From Chryseobacterium antibioticum (GTDB lineage Bacteria > Bacteroidota > Bacteroidia > Flavobacteriales > Weeksellaceae), in contig NZ_JABBGI010000015.1 of assembly GCF_012927325.1 (NCBI RefSeq), positions 62,001-126,000 of the forward strand: DNA of 64,000 bases, in the 5' to 3' direction. The notes under the pieces were generated by a model, which ran no database searches, was not told the DNA's origin, and was given only the letters and a program-made list of their open reading frames with translations. Below, in pieces: positions 9,201 through 17,062 of the stretch. The position numbers and the translations under genes are program-made. The first letter of the stretch is position 1, and every line of letters starts with the position of its first letter.

Positions 9201-9985
9201 TGTCCAATGAAAGTATATACGACAAAGAAAATACAGAAAGAGAATACAACAGAGCCAGGATCTCTAAGCTTAATTTCGCACCATCGATCTCTAAAAAAAG
9301 CTGGATGAACCTTGAACATAAGTTTCAGCTTACGTTTGAGGACAATAAGGTTCAGCAGAAAGGAGACCGCTTTGTAGACCAGTCGCCGGATGTAAGAACT
9401 GAAGTTTTCAGAAGTCAGCAGTTTGCCGGAGCCAACTATACCTTCAGCTTCAAAAATTTAGATAATAAAGCATTTCCTACTTTAGGGCTTGAACTCTTAA
9501 TGAACGCGGATTGGAGAACGAATCTTTCCAATACGGAAAAGAATTTCTTCACTCTTAACGGAACACTGACTATAGACCACAGACTGGACAAAAGAGGAAA
9601 CTTCGTTTTTGCGAATTCCAGTAATGCCATGTGGATCAGTAACAACAATTTTGAGTTCTATCAGGCAGCAAGTATTGGCGGTAATAACGGAATGAGAGCC
9701 TTCAGAAATGACAGATTTTCAGGGAAATCTTATTTTACCAACAATTCTGAGATCCGTTGGGATTTCGGAAGGGTCAGAAACAATATCATCCCAGCGAATA
9801 TGGGAGTTCTGGTAGGCTATGACCTTGGACGCGTATGGAATGACAATGAAGATTCTAAAAAATGGCACCAATCTATAGGAGCAGGCTTCTGGATGAGCGT
9901 TGTAGATATGTTCTCCGCAAGACTGAATTACTTCTATGGCTCTGATGGAGGCAGGATCTCCGCAGGCGTTGGAATGACTTTTTAG
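6272..9985 (+). CDS. Metallophosphoesterase / atypical-kinase-like / outer-membrane barrel fusion
   Basis: 1237 residues with lipoprotein-like signal ending at C28 ('VLYSC'). Residues ~53-330 are a calcineurin-type phosphoesterase with all metal motifs: GDAG 59-62, GDN 93-95, GNHD 135-138, HHP 233-235, GHDH 309-312. Residues ~440-760 contain 'FVMRGVKK' (~470), 'GDWDRH' (615-620) and 'KDRDQAF' (642-648), which resemble the ATP-binding Lys, catalytic D-R-H loop and metal-binding Asp of HipA/Fam20-type kinases. The last ~330 residues are beta-strand repeats like the BamA/TamA (Omp85) barrel, ending in an aromatic. Likely outer-membrane anchored, enzymes on one face. The phosphoesterase is certain, the barrel likely, the kinase-like part inference. 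Confidence 0.85.
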   Translation: MTLSFKTHLKNTSIAFRAVLSAGVLYSCATYNVKKGKNLFEVKNSDIKSENDFKVFLIGDAGNADEPQAQNTLNLLKNKLDSADSNSMLIFLGDNIYPNGLPKESDKDYALAKQKLENQFAITKNFKGKTLVIPGNHDWNNGLEGLKAQEDLVKAYFNDKKAFLPKNSCGIDDINLSKDIKLIVIDTEWALVNWDQYPGVNKNCTIKTREDFFTEFKDLVTKNQDKRIIVAMHHPVISSGTHAGFNSAKSHLYPLKSKIPVPVVASVINVLRTSSGASLEDINNQHYADLANRLKSIVQDKENIIFVSGHDHNLQYHEDRNIRQIISGAGSKTDPSTIAEKTDFSYGGSGFAVLNIRKDQSTDVEYFSTKDNTLKKLTHISVISKPDVFVNNYPKSFPGTVQSSVYPVELTKKGKVYRWLWGEHYRKYYGIPIEAPTADLVSLNGGFTPFREGGGNQSNSLRLKAADGQEFVMRGVKKSAVRFLNNMAFKKSTFGNELNNTFPEKFLLDFYTTNHPFTPFSVGNMADKLNIFHSNPKLHYIPKQYALGEYNENYGDEMYMIEERFSSDPKTLASLDNAKDIVSTDDVLKNFTKNYKYSVDRESYIRARIFDMLIGDWDRHSDQWKWAEYQDGDKVIYKPIPKDRDQAFSKYDGAAFKIIMNVPAIRHMKTFKEEIKNVKWINMEPYPLDLIFLKGATQEEWNAQAKYIQEHLTDTDIDEAFTNLPQEVKDETIADIQRKLKIRKTKLQDYAAQYYDVLQEKVSLAGTVNPDQFVITKNGHSVTVKQYKLDKNKENPELVFEKTYEDSKTKELWIYGLEDDDIYNVSGEGRPKMNIRLIGGYNHDVYNIADGKSVKIYDFKSQKNTYNGSATKNISDDYDINTYNYKHPKYNFFAGYPNADYNPDDGVILGVLANYTVNNFIRDPYTQKHSLKANFYTATGGFNVAYKGIFKKAISGWDFNLDAAYTTPKFSENFFGLSNESIYDKENTEREYNRARISKLNFAPSISKKSWMNLEHKFQLTFEDNKVQQKGDRFVDQSPDVRTEVFRSQQFAGANYTFSFKNLDNKAFPTLGLELLMNADWRTNLSNTEKNFFTLNGTLTIDHRLDKRGNFVFANSSNAMWISNNNFEFYQAASIGGNNGMRAFRNDRFSGKSYFTNNSEIRWDFGRVRNNIIPANMGVLVGYDLGRVWNDNEDSKKWHQSIGAGFWMSVVDMFSARLNYFYGSDGGRISAGVGMTF

Positions 9986-10228
9986 ATCGAGCCGTTTTTT
10001 CATGAAGACTTTAAATTCTACATTCCAAAGTGTAGAAAGATTAGCTGTACTCATTAAATCTCAATAAAATAGAAATTTAAAAACCCGCTCTATTCATTTG
10101 TAAATCATTACAGATAAAGTAAATACGATCAGGAAAACCAATTCATATTTTCTTCAGCCTTAAACATACACATCCATAGACCAATATGTTTGTACTTCTT
10201 TGAAAAATTCAATGTTTTAAAAAGAATC

Positions 10229-10236
10229 TATATTTG
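10229..10236 (+). promoter_or_regulatory. -7 box for the secreted C1q-like protein
   Basis: TATATTTG matches the Bacteroidota -7 box and lies 33 bases before the ATG at 10270. I saw no clear -33 element at the usual spacing. Confidence 0.5.
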
Positions 10237-10269
10237 TTTTAAATTATTTCAACAAAAACAAACTATTGG

Positions 10270-10989
10270 ATGAAGAAAACGCTATTATACATGGCATTAT
10301 TTGTCATGTCTTTAAACGCAAATGCACAAGTGGGTATAGAGACCCCAACACCACAAAGTACACTACACGTCAACGGAAGCCTTCAGGTCGTCAAAGACTT
10401 TAATGTGGGCGGCAATGCCAAAACAAGAGGAAATTCGGGAAACCGGGGTGAAGTTTTGATGTCCAACGGAGCAGGAGCTGCACCAACCTGGAGCACTATT
10501 GAATCTCAGAATTTTTTAAAGGTCGTATTTGTCGGTAATAAAACCGATACGAACCCTAGTTCCGGCAGCTATACCGGTACCGGCAGTAGCCCGGTAAGTA
10601 CGCATGACAGCTACGCAAAGAGCTATGTCTATAACGTAAGTAACAAAATAGATAATACGTATCTGAAGTATGATACCGGTACAGGATTATTCACAGTCGT
10701 GAAGCCCGGATTTTACAACATTGTCCCTTACATTACGTATGACCTGAGCCTGAACGGTAATGGATATACGGCAGGAACGGCCAAGTCGTCTATTCAAAAG
10801 GTCTCTCCAGCCACGGCAACACTGGCGTCCATATCTACAGGACACGGCGAACGTACCTTGGCTGTAAACCATAACCTGTCTTCTATTACCTATTTTAATA
10901 AGGATGATACCTTCAGGATTCGATGTGTTTATACTCAAAGTTTCAGATTGTCAGCCGGAAATATTCACATTTCTTATCTGACTCCGTAA
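10270..10989 (+). CDS. Secreted surface protein with C1q/TNF-like C-terminal fold (putative)
   Basis: 239 residues with a clear signal peptide cut after 'NANA'. It then has 'QVGIETPTPQSTLHVNGSLQ', a motif that opens many Chryseobacterium and Flavobacterium secreted proteins. The C-terminal ~140 residues alternate polar and aromatic residues ('GLFTVVKPGFYNIVPYITY', 'FNKDDTFRIRCVY', 'LSAGNIHISYL'), a spacing like the jelly roll of C1q/TNF proteins. That fold is my inference. It is monocistronic and may be exposed or shed; no T9SS sorting domain is visible. Confidence 0.65.
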   Translation: MKKTLLYMALFVMSLNANAQVGIETPTPQSTLHVNGSLQVVKDFNVGGNAKTRGNSGNRGEVLMSNGAGAAPTWSTIESQNFLKVVFVGNKTDTNPSSGSYTGTGSSPVSTHDSYAKSYVYNVSNKIDNTYLKYDTGTGLFTVVKPGFYNIVPYITYDLSLNGNGYTAGTAKSSIQKVSPATATLASISTGHGERTLAVNHNLSSITYFNKDDTFRIRCVYTQSFRLSAGNIHISYLTP

Positions 10990-11018
10990 AGATATTTTTG
11001 AGTTTAACCCTTTTGCTA

Positions 11019-11903
11019 TTATTGAGCCTGAGGGTTAAATTCAAATCTATATACATTTCCTCCTGTACTTTTATCTTTTTCATCAGCAATCAAAAGGGTT
11101 TTATCATCAAGAAAAACAACCGCTTCTTTCTGTGAATCATGATTTAACGTTATTTTTTCAATTTTGGACGTATTGAAATTATCCGCTGTAAATCCTGAAA
11201 GTACATGAATATTTTTATGGGTAAGCAAAACGATTTTATCATTTGTACTGCTCACTGCTGCTGAAGTAATGGCCGCATCACTGTACTTCCCGTCAAGTTT
11301 TAATTTTCCGATTAATTTGGCTTCAAAATCACCTTCTTTATTAGGAATCTGGAATACCAGGAAAGTTCCGTCAAAACCTTTGCTTCTGTTTTTGGTGAAA
11401 AGATAAAAATTCCCATTCATCTCTACGAAAGCTTCGCAGTCATACAGCCAGTTCGACTTTTTTGGTGGAAATTCTGTTTGCCCTTCGTAATGAAATTTTG
11501 TTGTCTGGATGGCTTTTGTTGTCTTTTGGGAAGCATCTTTTAAGTCTAATTTTAAAATAGCCAGATTCTGTCTCATATTGTCGTTATTCCCAAAATCACC
11601 AATGTAAATATTTCCCTGTCCATCTTTTGTGATATCCTCCCAATCATTATTTTCAGCATTTTCAACCAGAACATCAGTTACCAGTTTCCCCTGCATATCC
11701 AAACCATACACTACATTTTTATTTCCCTGATCTTCTATAGCCCAAATGGTATTTCTATCCTGAGACAATACTATTCCGGAAACTTCTTTCAGTTTTTTAG
11801 GTAATGGAAATTCTACTTTCAATTCATCAGTTTTAGGAGAATCCTGAGCTTTTGGATTACAACTCCACAATAAAAAGGCGGATAAGGTAAGAATACGCAA
11901 CAT
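11019..11903 (-). CDS. Lipoprotein with beta-propeller-like repeats
   Basis: 294 residues. The signal peptide ends in a lipobox 'LLWSC', so this is a lipoprotein. The body has repeated strand blocks with acidic turns ('EVSGIVLSQDRNTIWAIEDQ', 'WEDITKDGQGNIYIGDFGNN', 'KEAVVFLDDKTLLIADE') as in SdiA-regulated/NHL-type beta-propellers. These often bind ligands or act as esterases, but no catalytic residues can be named. It follows the FUSC transporter by 2 bases and is probably translated from the mazG-FUSC transcript. Confidence 0.65.
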   Translation of the reverse strand: MLRILTLSAFLLWSCNPKAQDSPKTDELKVEFPLPKKLKEVSGIVLSQDRNTIWAIEDQGNKNVVYGLDMQGKLVTDVLVENAENNDWEDITKDGQGNIYIGDFGNNDNMRQNLAILKLDLKDASQKTTKAIQTTKFHYEGQTEFPPKKSNWLYDCEAFVEMNGNFYLFTKNRSKGFDGTFLVFQIPNKEGDFEAKLIGKLKLDGKYSDAAITSAAVSSTNDKIVLLTHKNIHVLSGFTADNFNTSKIEKITLNHDSQKEAVVFLDDKTLLIADEKDKSTGGNVYRFEFNPQAQ

Positions 11904-11905
11904 AG

Positions 11906-12988
11906 CTATTTTTTTAATTTTTTAAACTGAAAATACGAGTACCGTATATTTTTCTCTAAGTTATTAATAATCTGCTGATGGTAAAGAAAAAAACCAGCGG
12001 CAAGTCCTATTAAACTTCCGATAATGGTGTCCAGAAGTCTTGCATGCATCAGATTTTCCACATCATGATGAACCAGGCTTCCGGTTTCCGTCAAAAGGAT
12101 CGTTAATGGTGTTATAAATATCACTGCAAAACCATAATTCCTTACGATCAGAAGTTCTATAATAAACTGCAAAACCGTGATCATGATAATCATTTCTATT
12201 TTTGCAGGATCAAACAGCAGGATCAGCCATGCAAAACCTATTCCAATAAAGGTTCCCAGGATTCTGTGCATATTCCTTTGGCGGACGTGTTCAAAATTCC
12301 GGCCCTGTATAATCGCTATTGTAGCAATGGAGATCCAGTAGGTGTTTTCAAATTTCAGAAGATGTCCTGCGATCAGCGTCAGCATCATGAAGAAGCCGAT
12401 AATGCTACTTTCTACAAATTTGGTATATCTTCTTTTATTAAAACTTCTCCTTCTTGGAAGAGATAAAACCTCTCCTTTTTCTATAAACACTGAATATAGA
12501 AAAGCCAATGTACACGATAAAATCGCTCCCATAGCCACAAGCCCTACTCTTACCGGAATCATTTCAAGGTCAAACTGATACGTGCTCGCCATCGCTGCCA
12601 GCATAATAAAGAAAAAATTTCCGGGTGGGGGAACTTTAAAATACGACGTAATGAAATGAGCCAGAAAAGAAACGATTCCCAAAGACAAACCCGCCGCATA
12701 AGCATTAAAGCTAAAAAACAGGCTGATGGTAAAAGAAAAAACCATCCCGAATGCACATACCGCCAGATGAACCATCCGCTGCGTGATAGGCGCTGATGTA
12801 AAATACAAAATAGTCAAAGCTCCCAAACTAGACAAGCTACCGTAATTAGGTTTTCCTAAAAAATATCCTATAAACAGGCAACTTCCGATGCAGAGTGCCG
12901 CAAGAAACGGAAAGTGCCATTTCCTTTCTGTTTTTTTGAATTCCAACAGATACTGAAATCTATGGTGTACGGGACGCTCTATCTTCAC
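11906..12988 (-). CDS. FUSC-family inner-membrane transporter
   Basis: About 360 residues. Two sets of roughly five hydrophobic helices flank a central charged loop ('PRRRSFNKRRYTKF'), and the second set has 'NMHRILGTFIGIGFAW' and 'LDTIIGSLIGLAAGFFLY', typical of fusaric-acid-resistance/YccS-like proteins that export aromatic acids. The large cytoplasmic domain of YccS is absent, as in short FUSC proteins. An ATG at 13024 would overlap mazG by 35 bases and add an odd Cys/Lys leader; the GTG at 12988, one base after the mazG stop, is preferred but not proven. Substrate unknown. Confidence 0.8.
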   Translation of the reverse strand: MKIERPVHHRFQYLLEFKKTERKWHFPFLAALCIGSCLFIGYFLGKPNYGSLSSLGALTILYFTSAPITQRMVHLAVCAFGMVFSFTISLFFSFNAYAAGLSLGIVSFLAHFITSYFKVPPPGNFFFIMLAAMASTYQFDLEMIPVRVGLVAMGAILSCTLAFLYSVFIEKGEVLSLPRRRSFNKRRYTKFVESSIIGFFMMLTLIAGHLLKFENTYWISIATIAIIQGRNFEHVRQRNMHRILGTFIGIGFAWLILLFDPAKIEMIIMITVLQFIIELLIVRNYGFAVIFITPLTILLTETGSLVHHDVENLMHARLLDTIIGSLIGLAAGFFLYHQQIINNLEKNIRYSYFQFKKLKK

Positions 12989-12989
12989 T

Positions 12990-13757
12990 TTATGGCAGTA
13001 GTTTTGCTTTTTCCCACAAGACATCCATCTCTTCTAAAGAAAGATCCGCCAGACTGATATTGGATTCTTCAGCCAGTTTTTCCATTTTCTGGAATCTCGA
13101 GATAAATTTTAAATTGGTTCTTTCCAGTGCAGAATCCGGGTTCAGTCCTGAAATCCTTGCATAATTGATGAGCGAGAAAAATACATCACCCAGTTCAAGT
13201 TCTTTTTTATCTAAATCGGTTTCTTCATGGAATTCCTGAATTTCTTCATCTACTTTTTTCCAGGCGTCTTCTGCATCGTGGAATTCAAATCCGATTCCTT
13301 TTACTTTATCCTGAATCCTGTAGGCTTTTACTAAACTTGGAAGACTTTTCGGAACACCACCCAAAATAGATGTATTGCCTTCTTTCAGTTTCAGCTTTTC
13401 CCAGTTCTGTTTTACTTCTTCTTCATCTTTCACTTCTGTATCGCCATAAATGTGGGGATGACGGAAGATCAGTTTTTCATTTAATGAATTGATGACATCA
13501 GCAATATCAAAACTTTCTTTTTCCGATCCTATTTTAGAATAAAAGACCAGGTGAAGCAAAACATCGCCCAGCTCTTTTTTGATTTCCTGTAAATCTTCCT
13601 GCAGAATAGCATCTGAAAGCTCATACGTTTCTTCAAGCGTCAAATGGCGAAGCGATTGAAGGGTCTGCTTCTGATCCCAGGGGCATTTTTCACGCAGATC
13701 ATCCATGATGTCTAATAATCTTCCGAAAGCTTCTAATTTTTCTTGTCTGGTATTCAT
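12990..13757 (-). CDS. mazG: Nucleoside triphosphate pyrophosphohydrolase MazG
   Basis: 255 residues. Hydrolyses NTPs and dNTPs to monophosphates plus pyrophosphate, clearing damaged nucleotides. Two MazG repeats are seen: the first with 'CPWDQKQTLQSLRHLTLEE' and 'KKELGDVLLHLVFYSKI' (EExxE and D ligands for Mg), the second with 'DAWKKVDEEIQEF' and 'ELGDVFFSLINYARI'. The ATG at 13757 (MNTRQEK) fits the family; an upstream ATG adds nine residues. It precedes the FUSC transporter by one base. Full length. Confidence 0.95.
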   Translation of the reverse strand: MNTRQEKLEAFGRLLDIMDDLREKCPWDQKQTLQSLRHLTLEETYELSDAILQEDLQEIKKELGDVLLHLVFYSKIGSEKESFDIADVINSLNEKLIFRHPHIYGDTEVKDEEEVKQNWEKLKLKEGNTSILGGVPKSLPSLVKAYRIQDKVKGIGFEFHDAEDAWKKVDEEIQEFHEETDLDKKELELGDVFFSLINYARISGLNPDSALERTNLKFISRFQKMEKLAEESNISLADLSLEEMDVLWEKAKLLP

Positions 13758-13845
13758 AGGTCTTTGAAAATTCAAGTGATGCAAATTTAGGGTAAATCTT
13801 TAATGAAGCCCATTTGTTTCAGGGTAAAAAGACAGTAATAAAAAC

Positions 13846-13880
13846 AAAAATCCCTGTCAGGAAACCTTGACAGGGATTTG
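13846..13880 (-). terminator. Terminator after DUF5606 gene
   Basis: Inverted repeat AAATCCCTGTCA / TGACAGGGATTT, with the minus-strand T run just beyond it (TTTTTGTTTTT). It lies 20 bases after the DUF5606 stop and separates that operon from mazG. Confidence 0.9.
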
Positions 13881-13900
13881 TATTTACAATTCAGGATGAA

Positions 13901-14458
13901 TTATCCTTTCTTAGTGTGTGTACTTTTTGGAGCTGCTTTCGCTGCAGAAGTAGCTTTTACTTTTGGCTGTGCAGGCTTTTCTGCTTTTGGAGCTGCTTTT
14001 TTAGGAGCATCTTTATCAATGCTCACTTCTTCCTGTGCTCCATCTAATGTTTCAGATTCTGCTTTTACAAAGCTTTCAGGAGTAACATATCCAGCTTTCT
14101 GAAGGATATTGTACCACTGAGCCAGTTTCTTGATATCTGAAGCATATACTCTTTCTGTATCATAATCAGGAAGAGAAGCCGTCATAAAAACTTTCAGATC
14201 ATCATCAGAAGATTTGTGAGAAATAGCTTCTTTATAATCATAATTTTTAGCAATATTTTCAAAAACCTCGAATAAAGGAACTTCTTTATCAAATGTAAAC
14301 ATGGCGATATTATCTAATAAACTCACCTGGCTGGAGTTTCCGATGCTTACTTTTTTCTTAGTCGTAACATCTTCAATGATAAAACCGTTTCTTAATTGAG
14401 AAACTAATTTGAAAAGTCCTGGCTTTCCAGAAATTGAAATTATTTTTTCTAACAGCAT
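13901..14458 (-). CDS. DUF5606 domain protein with Ala/Lys/Pro tail
   Basis: 185 residues. The N-terminal ~140 residues ('MLLEKIISISGKPGLFKLVS', 'IGNSSQVSLLDNIAMFT') match DUF5606, a Bacteroidota-only family of unknown role. The last ~40 residues are a low-complexity Ala/Lys/Pro tail that may bind nucleic acid or simply be disordered. The ATG at 14458 begins exactly at the conserved domain. It follows def on the same strand, an arrangement common in the phylum, which suggests a role near translation or nucleotide housekeeping (inference). Confidence 0.85.
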   Translation of the reverse strand: MLLEKIISISGKPGLFKLVSQLRNGFIIEDVTTKKKVSIGNSSQVSLLDNIAMFTFDKEVPLFEVFENIAKNYDYKEAISHKSSDDDLKVFMTASLPDYDTERVYASDIKKLAQWYNILQKAGYVTPESFVKAESETLDGAQEEVSIDKDAPKKAAPKAEKPAQPKVKATSAAKAAPKSTHTKKG

Positions 14459-14537
14459 AATTTTATTTTTTGTAAATTCTGCAATCGGCACGAGGCTTTT
14501 TGCTGTTTATTATTTTGTTTTTTAATTCTTGTTTAAA

Positions 14538-15110
14538 TTACTTTGGAAATCTCATTTTGTAGCTGATGCTTACCTCTCCATTGGAGATTTTCGTCAGTTT
14601 TCCTTTTACTAATTTTTTCTTCAATACGCTCAAATGGTCTGTAAACAGCACCCCTTCAATGTGATCATATTCATGCTGAATTACGCGGGCTCTAATATCG
14701 GAAAAAGTTTCTGTATGTTTCACAAAATTTTCGTCATAATATTCAATAACAATAGTTCCCTTTCTTTTCACATCTTCTCTTACATCCGGAATAGAAAGAC
14801 ACCCTTCATTGAATTTCCATTCTTCGCCGGATTCTTCAAGAATCGTAGCATTAATGAAAACTTTCTTAAAGTTAGCCAGCTCGTCCTTGATGTCTTCATA
14901 ATCTTCGTCTTCTGCAAGAGGAGTAACGTCGATTACAAACAGGCGCAAGTCCAGCCCGATCTGCGGTGCAGCCAGGCCAATGCCGTTGGCACTGTACATC
15001 GTTTCGAACATATTATCTATAAGTTCCTGTAAACCGGGATAATCTTTTTCTATATCTTTCCCTACTTTTCTCAAAACAGGATCCCCAAAAGCTCTTATCG
15101 GTAAAATCAT
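14538..15110 (-). CDS. def: Peptide deformylase
   Basis: 190 residues, usual length. Removes the N-formyl group from nascent proteins using a bound metal. All three motifs are present: 'GIGLAAPQIG' (motif 1), 'EGCLSIP' with the Cys ligand (motif 2) and 'QHEYDHIEGVLF' with the HExxH-type ligands (motif 3). Its start overlaps the ruvX stop by 4 bases, so they are translationally coupled. Confidence 0.97.
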   Translation of the reverse strand: MILPIRAFGDPVLRKVGKDIEKDYPGLQELIDNMFETMYSANGIGLAAPQIGLDLRLFVIDVTPLAEDEDYEDIKDELANFKKVFINATILEESGEEWKFNEGCLSIPDVREDVKRKGTIVIEYYDENFVKHTETFSDIRARVIQHEYDHIEGVLFTDHLSVLKKKLVKGKLTKISNGEVSISYKMRFPK

Positions 15111-15523
15111 CTTATTCTTTGTTCTAAAAAATTCTGCAGTATGATAGTTGCACTTACTTTATCTATTAACCCCTTTTCCTGTCTCTTTTTTTTGCTTTTT
15201 CCACTTTGGGAAATAAAAAAAGAAGCCATTTTAGAGGTAAATCTCTCATCCAGGCGGTGGACCGGAATACCGGAAAATTCTTTCTGAAATTCTTCAATGA
15301 ATTTTAAAATATCCGTCTCCACTGCGGAAACATTTCCTTTCAAATCTGTAGGAAGGCCTACTACCACATCGTCCACTTTGTTTTCGGTGAAATATTTTTT
15401 CAGAAATTCCATCAAAAACCGGGTCTCAACGGTATCCAGTCCACTTGCAATAATCTGCATATCATCTGTTGCAGCGATACCGCAGCGTGCCTTTCCATAG
15501 TCTATTGCAAGGATCTGTCCCAT
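15107..15523 (-). CDS. ruvX: RuvX/YqgF family pre-16S rRNA nuclease (putative Holliday junction resolvase)
   Basis: 138 residues. RNase H-like fold: 'MGQILAIDYGKARCGIAATD' carries the first catalytic Asp, 'VVVGLPTDLKG' the second strand motif and 'VHRLDERFTSK' the acidic third motif. Known roles are 16S rRNA 5' maturation and possibly Holliday junction processing. First gene of the ruvX-def-DUF5606 operon, divergent from the SixA-like gene with a 115-base spacer. Confidence 0.93.
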   Translation of the reverse strand: MGQILAIDYGKARCGIAATDDMQIIASGLDTVETRFLMEFLKKYFTENKVDDVVVGLPTDLKGNVSAVETDILKFIEEFQKEFSGIPVHRLDERFTSKMASFFISQSGKSKKKRQEKGLIDKVSATIILQNFLEQRIR

Positions 15524-15638
15524 AAGTGTGCAAATTTAGTAAAATTTAATGATTTTATTCATAACGCAGTTTTTTTATAAAAATCATGTTTTATTCCATT
15601 ATTTTTTTTATAATTTTAATCTTCCAAAAAACGAAAAT

Positions 15639-16115
15639 ATGAAGAAACTCATCCTCGTAAGACATGCGAAAAGCGACTGGCCGGAAGAAACGGAGGATTT
15701 CGATAGACCTTTGGCAGACAAAGGATTGAAAGATGCAATGAACATGTCCAGATTCATGAAAAGCAATGATATTTCCATTGATCATTTTGTTTCAAGCCCG
15801 GCGGTACGTGCGCTGAATACATGCAAAATTTTTAACCAAACCTATCAGCTTAACGTCTCTACGGAAGATCAGCTTTATAATCCCTCAGAAAGAAATTTTG
15901 AATCTGTGATCTACGACCTGGATGACAGCGTGAGCTCTGTAGCTCTTTTTTCCCATAACAATGGAATTTCCAATTTTGCGAATTCCATCTCCGAAGATAT
16001 TTTTCACTTCCCGACCTGCGGTGTAGCCGGTTTTGAAATAGACTGCAATTCATGGTCTGAATTTGACGGTGCCAAAAAGAAACTCCTTTTCTTTTATGAG
16101 CCCGGGAAAATATAA
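15639..16115 (+). CDS. SixA-like histidine phosphatase
   Basis: 158 residues. Histidine phosphatase (phosphoglycerate mutase-like) fold: 'LILVRHAKSDW' holds the catalytic His of the RHG-type motif, 'FVSSPAVRALNTCKIF' the second Arg and 'ALFSHNNGISNFA' the second His. SixA proteins remove phosphate from phosphohistidine on phosphorelay proteins; the true substrate here is unknown. The frame is open 30 codons upstream, but the ATG at 15639 begins the conserved strand. The 3' end overlaps the archaemetzincin gene by 20 bases. Confidence 0.9.
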   Translation: MKKLILVRHAKSDWPEETEDFDRPLADKGLKDAMNMSRFMKSNDISIDHFVSSPAVRALNTCKIFNQTYQLNVSTEDQLYNPSERNFESVIYDLDDSVSSVALFSHNNGISNFANSISEDIFHFPTCGVAGFEIDCNSWSEFDGAKKKLLFFYEPGKI

Positions 16116-16980
16116 TTTTATCTTTTTTTATCTTTTAACCTTCCTACTCTTTTTTTCATGTCATAAAAAGGAGAAGACTTATATTGAAACCATTGCTCTC
16201 AATGATGTTCAGCTCCCAAAAGTAAAACCTGGTGACTGGAGATATTCCCGGGATGAGCAATTCCAGACTTTTGAAGATTTTCAGAAACTGAATAAAATAA
16301 GGCCGGAATCTGGGAAAAATACGATTTACCTTCAGCCAATCGGAGCATTCAGTGAACTCCAAAAGAAGGAAATAAAACTTACGAAAGAATATTTAAGCAT
16401 GTATTTCCAGCTGGAAACGAAAGTCCTCCCTGCTTTACCCAACAGTGTTTTCCCAAAAACGGCGAGAAGAATTTTCAAAGAAGGCCAGGAACAGATTCTG
16501 GCAGGCTATGTGCTGGACAGCATTCTGCTCAAAAGAAAACCTAAAGATGCCGTGGCCGTCATGGGAATCACAGAAAAAGATCTTTTTCCGAGACCAGAAT
16601 GGAATTATGTTTTCGGACAGGCTTCTTATATAGACGCTGTGGGTGTCACTTCCCTATACAGATTTTCTAACGGCGATCTATCTGAATCCAATTTTAATGA
16701 AAGTCTTGAAAGGCTGATCAAAATAAGTTCACATGAAATCGGACATATGTTCGGACTCAGCCACTGTCTGAACGCCAACTGCGTGATGAATGGAACCAAT
16801 ACACTTACCGAAACTGATTTTCATTTTGCAAGGGCGTGCTCACTCTGCCAGCAGAAATTAAATTCAAGCATTTTGTATGATCATAAAAAACGACTTGCTG
16901 ATCTTAAACATTTCTTTGAAAAACAGCATTTAAATTCTGAGCTTTCCCGTGCTGAGAAGGATCTTAATCTATTGAAATAA
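16096..16980 (+). CDS. Archaemetzincin-like zinc metalloprotease lipoprotein
   Basis: 294 residues. The metzincin zinc motif 'HEIGHMFGLSHC' is followed by 'NCVMNG' and a later 'CSLCQQK', the Cys-rich signature particular to archaemetzincins (HExxHxxGxxHC, CxM, CxxC). A signal peptide ending in a lipobox ('LLFFSC') precedes it, which would place the protease on a membrane facing the periplasm or surface rather than in the cytosol. The ATG at 16096 gives this signal; it overlaps the SixA-like gene by 20 bases, so co-translation is likely. Peptidase class is well supported, substrate unknown. Confidence 0.9.
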   Translation: MSPGKYNFIFFYLLTFLLFFSCHKKEKTYIETIALNDVQLPKVKPGDWRYSRDEQFQTFEDFQKLNKIRPESGKNTIYLQPIGAFSELQKKEIKLTKEYLSMYFQLETKVLPALPNSVFPKTARRIFKEGQEQILAGYVLDSILLKRKPKDAVAVMGITEKDLFPRPEWNYVFGQASYIDAVGVTSLYRFSNGDLSESNFNESLERLIKISSHEIGHMFGLSHCLNANCVMNGTNTLTETDFHFARACSLCQQKLNSSILYDHKKRLADLKHFFEKQHLNSELSRAEKDLNLLK

Positions 16981-17004
16981 TTTTCGTCTCCAAAAAACAT
17001 CATA

Positions 17005-17025
17005 AATAGGTTTTGGCTAAAGCCA
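17005..17025. repeat. REP-like element, inverted relative to the next copy
   Basis: Reads aatagg-ttt-tggctaaagcca: a GGCTAAAGCC palindrome flanked by the complement of the 'cctatt' word. It pairs head-to-head with the copy at 17051/17428, like a BIME pair. Other copies lie near 39420 and 39477. Confidence 0.6.
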
Positions 17026-17050
17026 ATTTGAAAATGATTAATAAAAAAAC

Positions 17051-17062
17051 GGGCTAAAGCCC
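17051..17062. repeat. Left copy of 12-base target duplication (REP palindrome)
   Basis: gggctaaagccc, a near-perfect palindrome repeated in the same orientation at 17428-17439, on the two sides of the IS remnant. The identical orientation of the off-centre 'taaa' shows a direct repeat and so a target-site duplication. Confidence 0.65.

Noticed and set aside
9719..10054. 111-codon minus-strand frame opposite the end of the phosphoesterase fusion
   Set aside because: Shadow of the real gene; no motif or start signals.
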